Positions 8,280 through 14,768 of a stretch of DNA of 21,656 nt are shown here, one piece after another (within the stretch, counting starts at the first letter, position 1; each line of letters starts with the position of its first letter). The stretch comes from JBEKLJ01 sp050010255. GTDB lineage: Bacteria; Acidobacteriota; Terriglobia; Bryobacterales; Bryobacteraceae. Location: assembly GCA_050010255.1 (NCBI GenBank), contig JBEKLJ010000051.1, positions 1-21,656 on the forward strand, given 5' to 3'. The translations under genes were made by a program, and so were the position numbers. A model generated the notes under the pieces. It was given only the letters and a program-made list of their open reading frames with translations, was not told the origin of the DNA and made no database searches.

Positions 8280-8285
8280 TATGCT
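8280..8285 (+). promoter_or_regulatory. -10-like TATGCT before the GTG-start fusion gene
   Basis: TATGCT ends eight bases before the GTG at 8294, a spacing that fits a leaderless transcript. No Shine-Dalgarno sequence is present. It supports the GTG start. Confidence 0.5.
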
Positions 8286-8293
8286 GTCGAAGC

Positions 8294-9367
8294 GTGCCCC
8301 TGGACCGGATTCTGCTGCGGCCTGCGCGGCTGATGCCCGGCCACGGCGATGGCTCCGCGCAGCCCGCGGCGTGGCGGGTGCTGGAAGGCCGGCCGTTCTC
8401 CCCGCAACGGCGGCGCGTCGCCGTGCTTTCGCCGTGCTTGCCCTGCCCGCCGGCTGAGCCTGGCTCCGCCCGCACCTTCCACCTGCTTCGCCAGACCGCC
8501 AGCGAGTTCGACGTGCTGCTGTTCGCCTTTGCCGGCGGCGAGGAGGTGGACTGCGAGCCGCTGCTCGACTTCTGCGCCCGCTTGGTGCTGGTTCCGAGCC
8601 CCGGCGGCGGTGCGCCGGGCCGGTTCACGCTCCGCCCGCCCGAGGTGAATGCGAACCGTTCCGAGCTGATGCAGGTGCTCTGGGACGCGCTGCCGCGCCA
8701 GCTCGAGGCCGCTCTGCGGCAGGTCGAAGGCCTCGCCGTGGCCTCTTACGGAGGTGACGTGCTCGTCCTGGACGAGCCGGAGGGCGCGGCCAGCGCCCGC
8801 CGGGACGGCTGGCGCTGGCGTTGGTACGAGCGGTACGTCCGGTGGCGGTTTCGCCGGGTTGTCGGCGCTGCGGACCTGCCGCAATCGGAAGCGGGCTGGG
8901 AGGCGCTGGGTGGGCGCCGTTGCGCGCTGTACCGCGAGCTGATCGACCTCCCCGTGAGCGTGCGACGCGCTGCCGGGAGCGATATCCCCGACCTCGACCG
9001 GATCCAGCGGGCCTCGCCCGGCGCGGTGCTCTGGGAGCCGCACACCTACCTCTCCTACGACTGCCTGGTAGCTGTGATCGGCAGGCGCGTGATCGGTTTC
9101 GTCGTCTGCCGGGAGCTGGCGGAGGCGGAGTGGGAGGTGCTCAGCCTGGTGGTGGACCCGGAGGTGCGGCGCCGGGGGGTGGGCACGCGCCTGATGCGGG
9201 AGGTGATGGGCCACCAGCCCGGCCGGTGGTTTCTGGAGGTGCGCGAGTCCAACGCGCCAGCCCGTAACCTATACAAGAGGCTGGGCTTCGAGGACGTAGC
9301 CACTCGGGCCGAGTACTACCAGGACACAGGTGAAACGGCGGTTGTAATGCGGCTGCAATCGTGCTAA
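8294..9367 (+). CDS. Fusion: GT4-like N-terminal domain + RimI-like GNAT acetyltransferase
   Basis: This is a 357-residue protein with a GTG start. The C-terminal ~145 residues form a GNAT domain: VLSLVVDPEVRRRGVGTRLM with acetyl-CoA-binding RRRGVG, then FLEVRESNAPARNLYKRLGF and EYYQDTGETAVVMRL. This is close to RimI, which acetylates the N-terminus of ribosomal protein S18. The first ~210 residues are not part of RimI. RVAVLSPCLPCPPAEPGSAR, TFHLLRQTASEFDVLLFAF, LVLDEP and RWYERYVRWRFRRVV resemble, in order, the acceptor-side half of GT4 glycosyltransferases (GT-B fold). The donor-binding C-terminal half, with its E-x7-E motif, is absent. The GT part is therefore probably non-catalytic or repurposed. 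The RimI assignment is good; the GT4 resemblance is my inference from motif order. Confidence 0.78.
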   Translation: MPLDRILLRPARLMPGHGDGSAQPAAWRVLEGRPFSPQRRRVAVLSPCLPCPPAEPGSARTFHLLRQTASEFDVLLFAFAGGEEVDCEPLLDFCARLVLVPSPGGGAPGRFTLRPPEVNANRSELMQVLWDALPRQLEAALRQVEGLAVASYGGDVLVLDEPEGAASARRDGWRWRWYERYVRWRFRRVVGAADLPQSEAGWEALGGRRCALYRELIDLPVSVRRAAGSDIPDLDRIQRASPGAVLWEPHTYLSYDCLVAVIGRRVIGFVVCRELAEAEWEVLSLVVDPEVRRRGVGTRLMREVMGHQPGRWFLEVRESNAPARNLYKRLGFEDVATRAEYYQDTGETAVVMRLQSC

Positions 9368-9503
9368 CGTTCAATTGCGGCCGGGTGGGTAGGTTCCCGG
9401 CCCGAAGTACCGTAGGAATGATGCGTTGGCATCCACTCACCGAGCCTACGAGCCCACACAGAAAACCGGCCTGGCGACTTCACAACGAGGAGTATCACTG
9501 TCT

Positions 9504-9740
9504 ATGCCCCTGAATCCGGACGAGATGAAGGCGCACCTGATGGCGACCGATGATGAGTTTCGCCGTCTGGCCTCCGAGCACTGCCAGTACAAGAAGCAGT
9601 TGGAGGCCCTGGCCTCCCGGAACTACCTGACTCCGGAAGAGCAGTTGGAGGAAACCCGGATCAAGAAGCTGAAGCTGCGGCTCAAAGACCAGATGCAGGC
9701 GATAGCGGACCGGTACCGTCATCAGCACCAGATGGCGTAA
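9504..9740 (+). CDS. YdcH-like (DUF465) small coiled-coil protein
   Basis: This 78-residue protein consists of two predicted helices rich in Glu, Lys, Leu and Gln. It has the hallmarks of the YdcH/DUF465 family: FRRLASEHCQYKKQLEAL, a turn at NYLTPEEQ, then ETRIKKLKLRLKDQMQAI. Family members are about 70-80 residues and have no firmly known function. I chose the ATG at 9504 because it matches the usual family length and GAGGAG lies 11 bases upstream; an in-frame TTG at 9426 would add 26 non-conserved residues. It appears to be a single-gene unit. Confidence 0.8.
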   Translation: MPLNPDEMKAHLMATDDEFRRLASEHCQYKKQLEALASRNYLTPEEQLEETRIKKLKLRLKDQMQAIADRYRHQHQMA

Positions 9741-9850
9741 CCGTCGGGTGCGCTGACCGGATACCAGCAGCGAGGGTGGGCGCCTCGTTCCGGGCGAGGG
9801 CTAGGGTGTCACCGCCTGCCCGGAAGACTGCCTCCGCGACGGGTCTCCTG

Positions 9851-9856
9851 TACTAT
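9851..9856 (+). promoter_or_regulatory. Possible -10 (TACTAT) upstream of the sigma operon
   Basis: In the 239 bases between the YdcH-like gene and the sigma gene, TACTAT is the best -10-like hexamer. It lies about 125 bases before the sigma start and would leave a long leader. A GGAAGA (9822-9827) followed about 15 bases later by GGGTC is a weak match to an ECF-type promoter and could indicate autoregulation. Neither is strong. Confidence 0.3.
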
Positions 9857-9860
9857 GGGA

Positions 9861-10004
9861 ATGGCGCCCTCCATGCGGCTGCGGATCGCAAACCACGGGT
9901 TTCAGGCGCTTTCCCCCCGCCCGCGCGCATTCTGCGCTCCACGCTGGGGTCCCGCAATGCGTCATCCAGTTGAAGACGCATGGTTACGCTTGTTCTGCCT
10001 ATGA
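9861..10004 (+). CDS. Possible leader ORF (47 codons) overlapping the sigma gene start
   Basis: An ATG at 9861 opens a 47-codon frame ending in a TGA at 10002-10004. That stop overlaps, as ATGA, an internal in-frame ATG of the sigma gene at 10001. The peptide is Arg/Pro/Ala-rich and resembles nothing I know. If translated, it could couple ribosomes to the sigma start at 10001, which otherwise lacks a ribosome binding site. A chance open frame is equally possible in DNA this GC-rich. Confidence 0.2.
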   Translation: MAPSMRLRIANHGFQALSPRPRAFCAPRWGPAMRHPVEDAWLRLFCL

Positions 10005-10540
10005 GCGAAGCTGTCGAGCCGGTCCTGCGCGACTCGCTGGAGTGGCAGAGCCAGTTCATCTCCGAGAACCTGCGCCGGATCTTCCTGCTGATCTACCGGA
10101 TTGTGGGCAATGTGGCGGACGCCCAGGATCTCTCCCAGGAGGTTTTCATTAAGGTTCTCCAGCGGCGGGAGCAGCTCAAGGAGACGGAGAAGGCGACCCA
10201 CTGGCTGAGCCGGATCGCCACCAACACGGCCATCGATTTCCTGCGTCGGCACGGCCGGGTGACGTTCTGCGACGTCGAGGACCTTCCCGAGCCGGTGAGC
10301 AGCGCGCCAGCGGAGAGTCCCGAGCAGCTCCTGCTGCGCGCCGAGCGCGAGGCGATCCTCGAGGAGGGCTTGCAGGTGCTGACGGCGCGCGAGCGCGCGG
10401 CGCTGCTGCTGCGCGACGTGGAGGGCCTGCCCGCCGAGGAGGTAGCGCGGCACTTGCACTGCTCCCAGGCGACCGTGCGCTCCCATATCGCCAATGCCCG
10501 GGTGAAGTTCCGCCGTTACCTGAGCAGGAGGAAGCCGTGA
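9980..10540 (+). CDS. ECF-family RNA polymerase sigma factor
   Basis: This 186-residue protein has only the sigma-70 regions 2 and 4, as in ECF sigmas. Region 2 (about residues 25-95) contains IYRIVGNVADAQDLSQEVFI, the -10-recognition helix with the D-x2-DL-x-QE core, then HWLSRIATNTAIDFLRR. Region 4 (about 125-182) contains LTARERAALLLRDVEGLP and the helix-turn-helix EEVARHLHCSQATVRSHI. The start may be 9980 (weak GAAG upstream) or the ATG at 10001. The stop overlaps the GTG start of the zinc-finger anti-sigma gene, so the two are translationally coupled. Its signal and target promoters cannot be read from the sequence. Confidence 0.9.
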   Translation: MVTLVLPMSEAVEPVLRDSLEWQSQFISENLRRIFLLIYRIVGNVADAQDLSQEVFIKVLQRREQLKETEKATHWLSRIATNTAIDFLRRHGRVTFCDVEDLPEPVSSAPAESPEQLLLRAEREAILEEGLQVLTARERAALLLRDVEGLPAEEVARHLHCSQATVRSHIANARVKFRRYLSRRKP

Positions 10541-11112
10541 GCCACCCCACCAATGCCAGGCTGGCGCTCTACGCCGGGGGCGAGCTCGGCCCGTGGGCGC
10601 GCTTCCGCGTGGCCAGGCACTTGCCGCGGTGCCTCCAGTGCAGAGGCGAGGTGGACGAGTTCCGCCGCTTGAGGGAGTTCCTGGAAGGCGAGCGCGGTGA
10701 GCTGCCAGCCGGTGTTGACTGGAGTGAGCTGGCTGCGCAAGTGACGGTGAACGTCCGGCGGGGCCTGGCCGCCAGCCAGCGTGCCGGCAAGCCGGCCTGG
10801 GAGCGGTTCGGGATGCCGTGGCGAGCGCCGGCGCTGGCGCTTCCGGTGCTGCTGGTGCTTGTGGCGGGCTGGATCCTGCAAAGCCTGCCGCCGCCGCTGC
10901 GGCCGCTGCCGGCGCCCGGCGCCGGGTTGTCGGCGGTGGTCCTGGACGCCGGCCCAGCGGGTATCGGCCTGGAGCGGGATGGGCGGGGGTTCCGGTTGCT
11001 CCACCCGCGCGCCGAAGAAGTGGTGTTCAGCGTGCGCGGCGAGTCGGTGCGCTCGCGCTACGTGGACGGCGAAACCGGACAGGTGACGATCAGCCATGTC
11101 TATGCGGAGTAA
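10537..11112 (+). CDS. Zinc-finger anti-sigma factor, membrane-anchored
   Basis: This 191-residue partner of the preceding sigma factor starts at a GTG overlapping the sigma stop (GTGA), with AGGAGG upstream. The N-terminal part carries the ZAS motif H-x3-C-x2-C (His28, Cys32, Cys35) found in zinc-containing anti-sigmas that clamp ECF factors. One membrane segment follows (about residues 97-116, ALALPVLLVLVAGWI). The ~70-residue C-terminal domain, probably outside the cytoplasm, contains short beta-like strands (FRLLHPRAEEVVFSVRG). The topology fits a sensor that releases sigma on an envelope signal. The gene end overlaps the start of the next gene by 17 bases, indicating one operon. Confidence 0.85.
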   Translation: MSHPTNARLALYAGGELGPWARFRVARHLPRCLQCRGEVDEFRRLREFLEGERGELPAGVDWSELAAQVTVNVRRGLAASQRAGKPAWERFGMPWRAPALALPVLLVLVAGWILQSLPPPLRPLPAPGAGLSAVVLDAGPAGIGLERDGRGFRLLHPRAEEVVFSVRGESVRSRYVDGETGQVTISHVYAE

Positions 11113-12226
11113 CTTGGCGTTGGTGCTGGCGGGCGCTCTGGCCGCCTGGGCACAGGCGCCGCGTGCGGCCAACTCGGTGAAGGTCGATTTCCCGGGGGAT
11201 TCGCCCGTGACGGTGGTTTCGGCCGACTGGGGCGAGTCGCGGACCGAGGCGCGCGGCGGCGCGCTGGTTCTCGACCTGCGCACCTCGCTCTCTCTCCGCA
11301 ACGCCAGCCCGCGGCGCATTCGCGGCGTGACGCTGCTGGTCCGGGCTCAGGAGGTCACGCCCGGCGGGAAGGCGTCGCTGTCGGTGCCGAGCCTGGACGT
11401 CACGCCCGGCGAGACGTTCCCGATCCGCATCGACCTGCGGCTGCTGCGCCCGTTGCTGGCTGGCGCCGGGCCGCTGGCCGAGGTGACGCTGGACGGCGTG
11501 CTCTTCGACGACCTCTCCTTCTATGGCCCCAACCGGCTGAACTCGCGGCGCGCGATGACCGTCTGGGAGCTGGAGGCGCGCCGGGACCGGCGATACCTGA
11601 AGTCGATCCTCGAAGCCCGGGGCGAGGAGGGCCTGCGGCAGCAGATGCTGGAGACGCTGGCGCGGCTGGCGGACCGGCCCCAACTCGATGTCCGGGTGAG
11701 CCGGGGCCGGGCGACGACGATGGGCGCGCAGGAGCGGAACGTCGAGTTCGCCTTCCTGCACATGCCCGATGCCCCGATCCAACCCTTGAGCGGCTTGGCT
11801 CGCGTCGCCGGCGGCGAGGCGCGCAGCCCGCGCATCCAGGTCATCAACCGCTCGGACCGGGCGGTGCGCTACTTCGAGATCGGCTGGGTTATCCGGGACC
11901 GCGGCGGCCGCGAGTACCTGGCGGGCTCCGTGCCCGCTTCCGAAGGCGGGCTGCGGCTCGCGCCCGGCGCCCGGAGCGAGGTGGGCGAAGAGGCCGCGCT
12001 GCGCTTCTCCCGGCAGCCCGGCCAGCCCGTGGCAATCGACGGCATGACGGCCTTTGTCAGCCAGGTGGAGTTTGCCGACGGCAGTTACTGGATTCCTAGC
12101 CGCGCCGCGCTGGCGGACCCGCGCCTGCGCGACCTGGTGGCGCCCTCGGCCGAGGAGCAGCGGCTCGCCGACCTCTATCGCAAGCGAGGACTCGCGGCGC
12201 TCGTGGGCGAGCTGAAGAAGTTCTGA
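11096..12226 (+). CDS. Exported protein of the sigma/anti-sigma operon, function unknown
   Basis: This 376-residue protein begins inside the end of the anti-sigma gene (17-base overlap), so it is very likely translationally coupled. A second ATG at 11102 is a possible start. A signal peptide is evident (SNLALVLAGALAAWAQA). The mature part is predicted to be rich in beta strands: LVLDLRTSLSLRNASPRRI, VTLLVRAQEVTPGG, then a charged helical middle (WELEARRDRRYLKSIL) and a second beta-rich part with IQVINRSDRAVRYFEIGWVI and MTAFVSQVEFADGSYWIPS. It has no catalytic motif I recognise. Two Ig-like or FN3-like domains are possible. Its position suggests that it is the output of the sigma circuit or supplies the sensed signal. 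Confidence 0.75.
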   Translation: MSMRSNLALVLAGALAAWAQAPRAANSVKVDFPGDSPVTVVSADWGESRTEARGGALVLDLRTSLSLRNASPRRIRGVTLLVRAQEVTPGGKASLSVPSLDVTPGETFPIRIDLRLLRPLLAGAGPLAEVTLDGVLFDDLSFYGPNRLNSRRAMTVWELEARRDRRYLKSILEARGEEGLRQQMLETLARLADRPQLDVRVSRGRATTMGAQERNVEFAFLHMPDAPIQPLSGLARVAGGEARSPRIQVINRSDRAVRYFEIGWVIRDRGGREYLAGSVPASEGGLRLAPGARSEVGEEAALRFSRQPGQPVAIDGMTAFVSQVEFADGSYWIPSRAALADPRLRDLVAPSAEEQRLADLYRKRGLAALVGELKKF

Positions 12227-12259
12227 TCCGCGAGCGCGCCGCGCCGCGCAGGATCGGTG

Positions 12260-12265
12260 TACCAT
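12260..12265 (+). promoter_or_regulatory. -10-like TACCAT before the small membrane protein gene
   Basis: TACCAT ends seven bases before the ATG at 12273, again a leaderless spacing, with no Shine-Dalgarno sequence. It gives the small membrane protein its own promoter rather than read-through from the sigma operon. Confidence 0.5.
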
Positions 12266-12272
12266 CGGGTCC

Positions 12273-12692
12273 ATGGGTCCCACCTACAACCAGGACGCGG
12301 AGCACCTGCGGCTGCTCTCGATCTTCCATTACATCGAAGCCGGCCTGGCCGCGATGGTCGCCTGCATTCCGATCATTCACCTCGTGATCGGCATCGTCCT
12401 GCTCACTCATCCCGAGGTGTTCAGCTCCAAGGGCGAGGCGCCACCGGCGATCCTTGGCTCCATCTTCGTCCTAGTCGGCGGCGTCTTCGTGCTGACCGGT
12501 TTTGCGCTGGCGACCGCGATCTTCTTTGCGGGCCGGGCGCTGGCGCAGCGGTGCCATTACTGGTTCTGCTTCGTGATCGCGGCGGTCAACTGCATGTTCC
12601 CGCCGGTAGGCACGGCGCTCGGTGTGTTCACGATTATCGTGCTGATGCGGCCGAGCGTGAAGGCGGCCTTCGGTATCGAGCCGGCGGGCTAG
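12273..12692 (+). CDS. Small integral membrane protein, function unknown
   Basis: This 139-residue protein has a short soluble N-terminus (QDAEHLRLLSIFHYIEAG) and three to four predicted membrane segments: about residues 24-46 (MVACIPIIHLVIGIVLL), 61-88 (IFVLVGGVFVLTGFALATAI) and 94-126 (YWFCFVIAAVNCMFPPVGTALGVFTII). The 'hLRLLSIFHYI' opening recurs in short membrane proteins of Acidobacteriota and related phyla; no function is known to me. The stop codon interlocks with that of the convergent peptidase gene. Confidence 0.75.
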   Translation: MGPTYNQDAEHLRLLSIFHYIEAGLAAMVACIPIIHLVIGIVLLTHPEVFSSKGEAPPAILGSIFVLVGGVFVLTGFALATAIFFAGRALAQRCHYWFCFVIAAVNCMFPPVGTALGVFTIIVLMRPSVKAAFGIEPAG

Positions 12693-14200
12693 GGTCGCAG
12701 AGGCTCCGCGAGCGGCGCGGAGCAGGCCAGGTCGGCCAGCGCTTCCAGCAGCACGTCCACGCCGCGATGGAGGTCCTGGATGGGAACCCGCTCATCGACG
12801 TCGTGGCCGGGATAGACCTGCTCCGGGAACCACATCCCGAATGCGATGGCGTTGGGCAGGCGCTTGGCGTACGTGCCGCCGCCGGCGACAGCGGGCCGGG
12901 CCTTTTCGCCCGTGGCGCGCTGGTAGATCTCGAGCAGCCGCCGCACGAGCTTCGCATTCGGGTCGAAAATGAGCGGCTCTCCTTGGAAGTAGCCGCCGGC
13001 CTCGAGCGAGGCGCCGTGGGCGCGATTGAAATCGGACACGATGCGCTCCAGGTGCGACCTGATTTGCTCGTGCGTCATGGGCGGGATGCGGCGGAGATTG
13101 GTGGTTAGCGCGAGCTTGCCGCCCTGGGCCGGCTTCAGCGTGGCCACGTTGACCGCGTAGCGGCCCCAGACCGGGTCCTCCTGCGTCAGGCCGAGGCCGC
13201 CGCCGTGCAGGTCCTTTCCGGCCATGACGGCGAACTCGAGCAAGTCCCGCGCGCCGCACGGCGCGAGTTTGCCGCCGAGGGCGTTGGCCAGAAAGACCAG
13301 CGCGTTCCGGCCGCCGTCGATGTTCATTCCGGAGTGCGCGGCGCGGCCGATGGCGGTGACGACGACCTCGCGCCCAGTGGGGGCGGCCTGGCAGCGGTAG
13401 CCCTGGGGAAGCGCGGCCGGGCACAGCGCTCTGGCGGCTTCCTCGAAGCCGGCGAGGTCTTCCGGAAGCCACCGCAGCCGCGCCGTGGCCCGCGGCGGCA
13501 CGATGCTGGGGACGATGCCGGCTTCGGCCTCGATGATCGCCCAGCGCGCCTCGGAAGCGCCGCGGATCCTGTAAGGCTCAGCGACGGTCAGCTCCAGCGC
13601 ATCCCAAGCTTTCTCGCCCACGACTACCGGGAACTGGCTGTCGAGGACCAGCGATAGGTCGGGCAGCGTGTTCGATTTCCGGTACGTTGCCAGGTCCTGG
13701 TTGTCGCTCTCTTCGTCGCTGCCGACCAGCAGGCGGACCGTGTGCGTGCGCGCGCGCCCGCTGTCCCGGAACGCCGCCAGGGCCAGCAGAGCCTGGACCA
13801 GCGGCCCCTTGTCGTCGGCCGTGCCGCGGCCGTAGACGTAGCCGTCCCTGACGGTGCAAGCGAACGGCGGCACGGTCCACTCGGCCTCGCCCGCGGGCTG
13901 CACGTCCCCGTGGACCACAAGACCCAGGACGGGCGCGCCGGATGGGCCTGGCAGTTCGATCTCGGTGACCGGGCCGGCGTCGCGGTAGGCGAGCCCGAGC
14001 TGGCGCGCCACGCCTTGCAACCACGCCGCCTGCCGCGCCACGGCGTCCTTGTTGCCCGGCTCGGTGCGAAACGCCACCGCCTCGCAGAGCAAGGGCAGCA
14101 TCCGCGCGGCGTAGCGCTCGTGGTAGATGCGGCGGAGGTCGGCGCCCGGCTGGGCGAAGAGGAGACACGCCGAAACCGCCGTGAGGATCGCTGTGCGCAT
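12689..14200 (-). CDS. Exported M20-family dipeptidase (PepV/Xaa-His type)
   Basis: This zinc-dependent peptidase of 503 residues matches the PepV-like branch of family M20. The metal ligands fall at the right spacing: His97 in HGDVQ, Asp129 in GRGTADDKGP, Glu163/Glu164 in GSDEES, Asp187 in LVLDSQFP, and a C-terminal His in VYPGHDVDE. A lid domain with GRAAHSGMNIDGGRNAL lies in the middle. A signal peptide (RTAILTAVSACLLFAQ) suggests periplasmic action on dipeptides, whereas PepV itself is cytosolic. The start at 14200 is supported by the signal peptide and by GATACT seven bases upstream; longer in-frame starts run back into an unrelated pseudogene. Confidence 0.9.
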   Translation of the reverse strand: MRTAILTAVSACLLFAQPGADLRRIYHERYAARMLPLLCEAVAFRTEPGNKDAVARQAAWLQGVARQLGLAYRDAGPVTEIELPGPSGAPVLGLVVHGDVQPAGEAEWTVPPFACTVRDGYVYGRGTADDKGPLVQALLALAAFRDSGRARTHTVRLLVGSDEESDNQDLATYRKSNTLPDLSLVLDSQFPVVVGEKAWDALELTVAEPYRIRGASEARWAIIEAEAGIVPSIVPPRATARLRWLPEDLAGFEEAARALCPAALPQGYRCQAAPTGREVVVTAIGRAAHSGMNIDGGRNALVFLANALGGKLAPCGARDLLEFAVMAGKDLHGGGLGLTQEDPVWGRYAVNVATLKPAQGGKLALTTNLRRIPPMTHEQIRSHLERIVSDFNRAHGASLEAGGYFQGEPLIFDPNAKLVRRLLEIYQRATGEKARPAVAGGGTYAKRLPNAIAFGMWFPEQVYPGHDVDERVPIQDLHRGVDVLLEALADLACSAPLAEPLRP

Positions 14201-14207
14201 GTCTACC

Positions 14208-14213
14208 AGTATC
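14208..14213 (-). promoter_or_regulatory. -10-like GATACT before the M20 peptidase gene
   Basis: On the minus strand GATACT ends seven bases before the ATG at 14200. No Shine-Dalgarno sequence is present, so this also looks leaderless. The match to the -10 consensus is four of six. Confidence 0.35.
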
Positions 14214-14248
14214 CTACGCGCGCCGCCGGCCTGGCCCCGCGCCCGTAG

Positions 14249-14283
14249 TCCGGATGTTTCACCAACAACCTGCCTCGGCGCGC
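14249..14283. repeat. Dispersed 35-bp repeat, copy 1
   Basis: This segment (containing GGATGTTTCACCAACAACCTG) aligns without gaps to 19929-19963 (containing GCATTTCTCACCAGCAATCTG) at 27 of 35 positions. Each copy lies on the 3' side of a synthase-gene end, and copy 2 sits just outside the nested mobile element. It may be a remnant of a transposon end or a REP-type repeat. Confidence 0.45.
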
Positions 14284-14289
14284 CGAGAC
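14276..14289. terminator. Palindrome CTCGGCGCGCCGAG after truncated synthase copy
   Basis: This perfect 14-base palindrome lies just beyond the stop codon of the minus-strand synthase remnant. The same palindrome follows the second synthase copy (21469-21482). It could be a stem for transcription ending, but no T-tract follows. Confidence 0.4.
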
Positions 14290-14292
14290 GGC

Positions 14293-14562
14293 TTACCACT
14301 GCCCCACGGCGGCTCTGAGGATGATGCCGAGCTTCTGGCGGGTGGAGAGCGAGACGCGGCGGGAGAGCACGTCGTAGCCGCTCCGCTCGATGCGGTCCAG
14401 CAGGCGAGAGTAGATCTGGATGAGCGCCCAGAGCGACGAGCGGCTGTGCGGGTCCACCAGCTCGACCAGCGGCGCCGACTCGCTGTAGTAGCGGCGCGCG
14501 CGCTGCGCCTGGAAGTCCATCAGCTCGACGAACTCGCCGGTACGCTTGCCCTCGGCCAGGTC
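14293..14562 (-). pseudogene. Truncated squalene/phytoene synthase gene (C-terminal part only)
   Basis: The minus-strand frame gives about 90 residues that match the C-terminus of the squalene/phytoene synthase family: DLAEGKRTGEFVELMDFQ, AQRARRYYSE, then HSRSSLWALIQIYSRLLDRI and YDVLSRRVSLSTRQKLGI. These enzymes join two prenyl diphosphates head to head; in many Acidobacteriota they feed hopanoid synthesis. The catalytic aspartate-rich motifs and about 200 N-terminal residues are missing. At about 14562 the sequence switches to an ADOP permease fragment, so the gene is broken. An ATG at 14520 exists but would give only 75 residues. A nearly identical copy is at 21488-21656. Confidence 0.8.
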
Positions 14563-14642
14563 CCGCGGGGCTGACGCCGGATGAGGCGCGCCAGGCGGCC
14601 CGGCGCGGTTTTGGCGGGATTGCGCACATGAAGGAAGATCAC
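14563..14642 (+). pseudogene. Remnant of an ADOP-type ABC permease gene (N-terminal fragment)
   Basis: The stretch 14563-14611 is identical to 17032-17080 of the intact permease gene downstream, and similarity continues to about 14642. Translated in the matching frame it gives LTPDEARQAARRGFGG, then MKEDHR, the conserved end of the permease's cytoplasmic N-terminal region. The similarity then stops and the frame ends at a TAG (14679-14681). No start codon or later domain is present. It marks a recombination junction with the truncated synthase gene. Confidence 0.75.
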
Positions 14643-14768
14643 AGGAGCAGGCGGCACGACTTCTTTACCGCAAGCCTTTAGCCTCCGATCCACTCAAATT
14701 CGGCGTCACCAAGGCGGTCCGATGACGTATTCAGCATTAGACAGTGCTTGCGCACGAAAGGACGACAA

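Noticed and set aside
14201..14629. Upstream extension of the M20 peptidase frame to 14629 (646 residues)
   Set aside because: The added 143 residues are Arg/Ala/Pro-rich, run antisense-frame through the synthase remnant, and would bury the signal peptide. The start at 14200 has a -10-like element just upstream.
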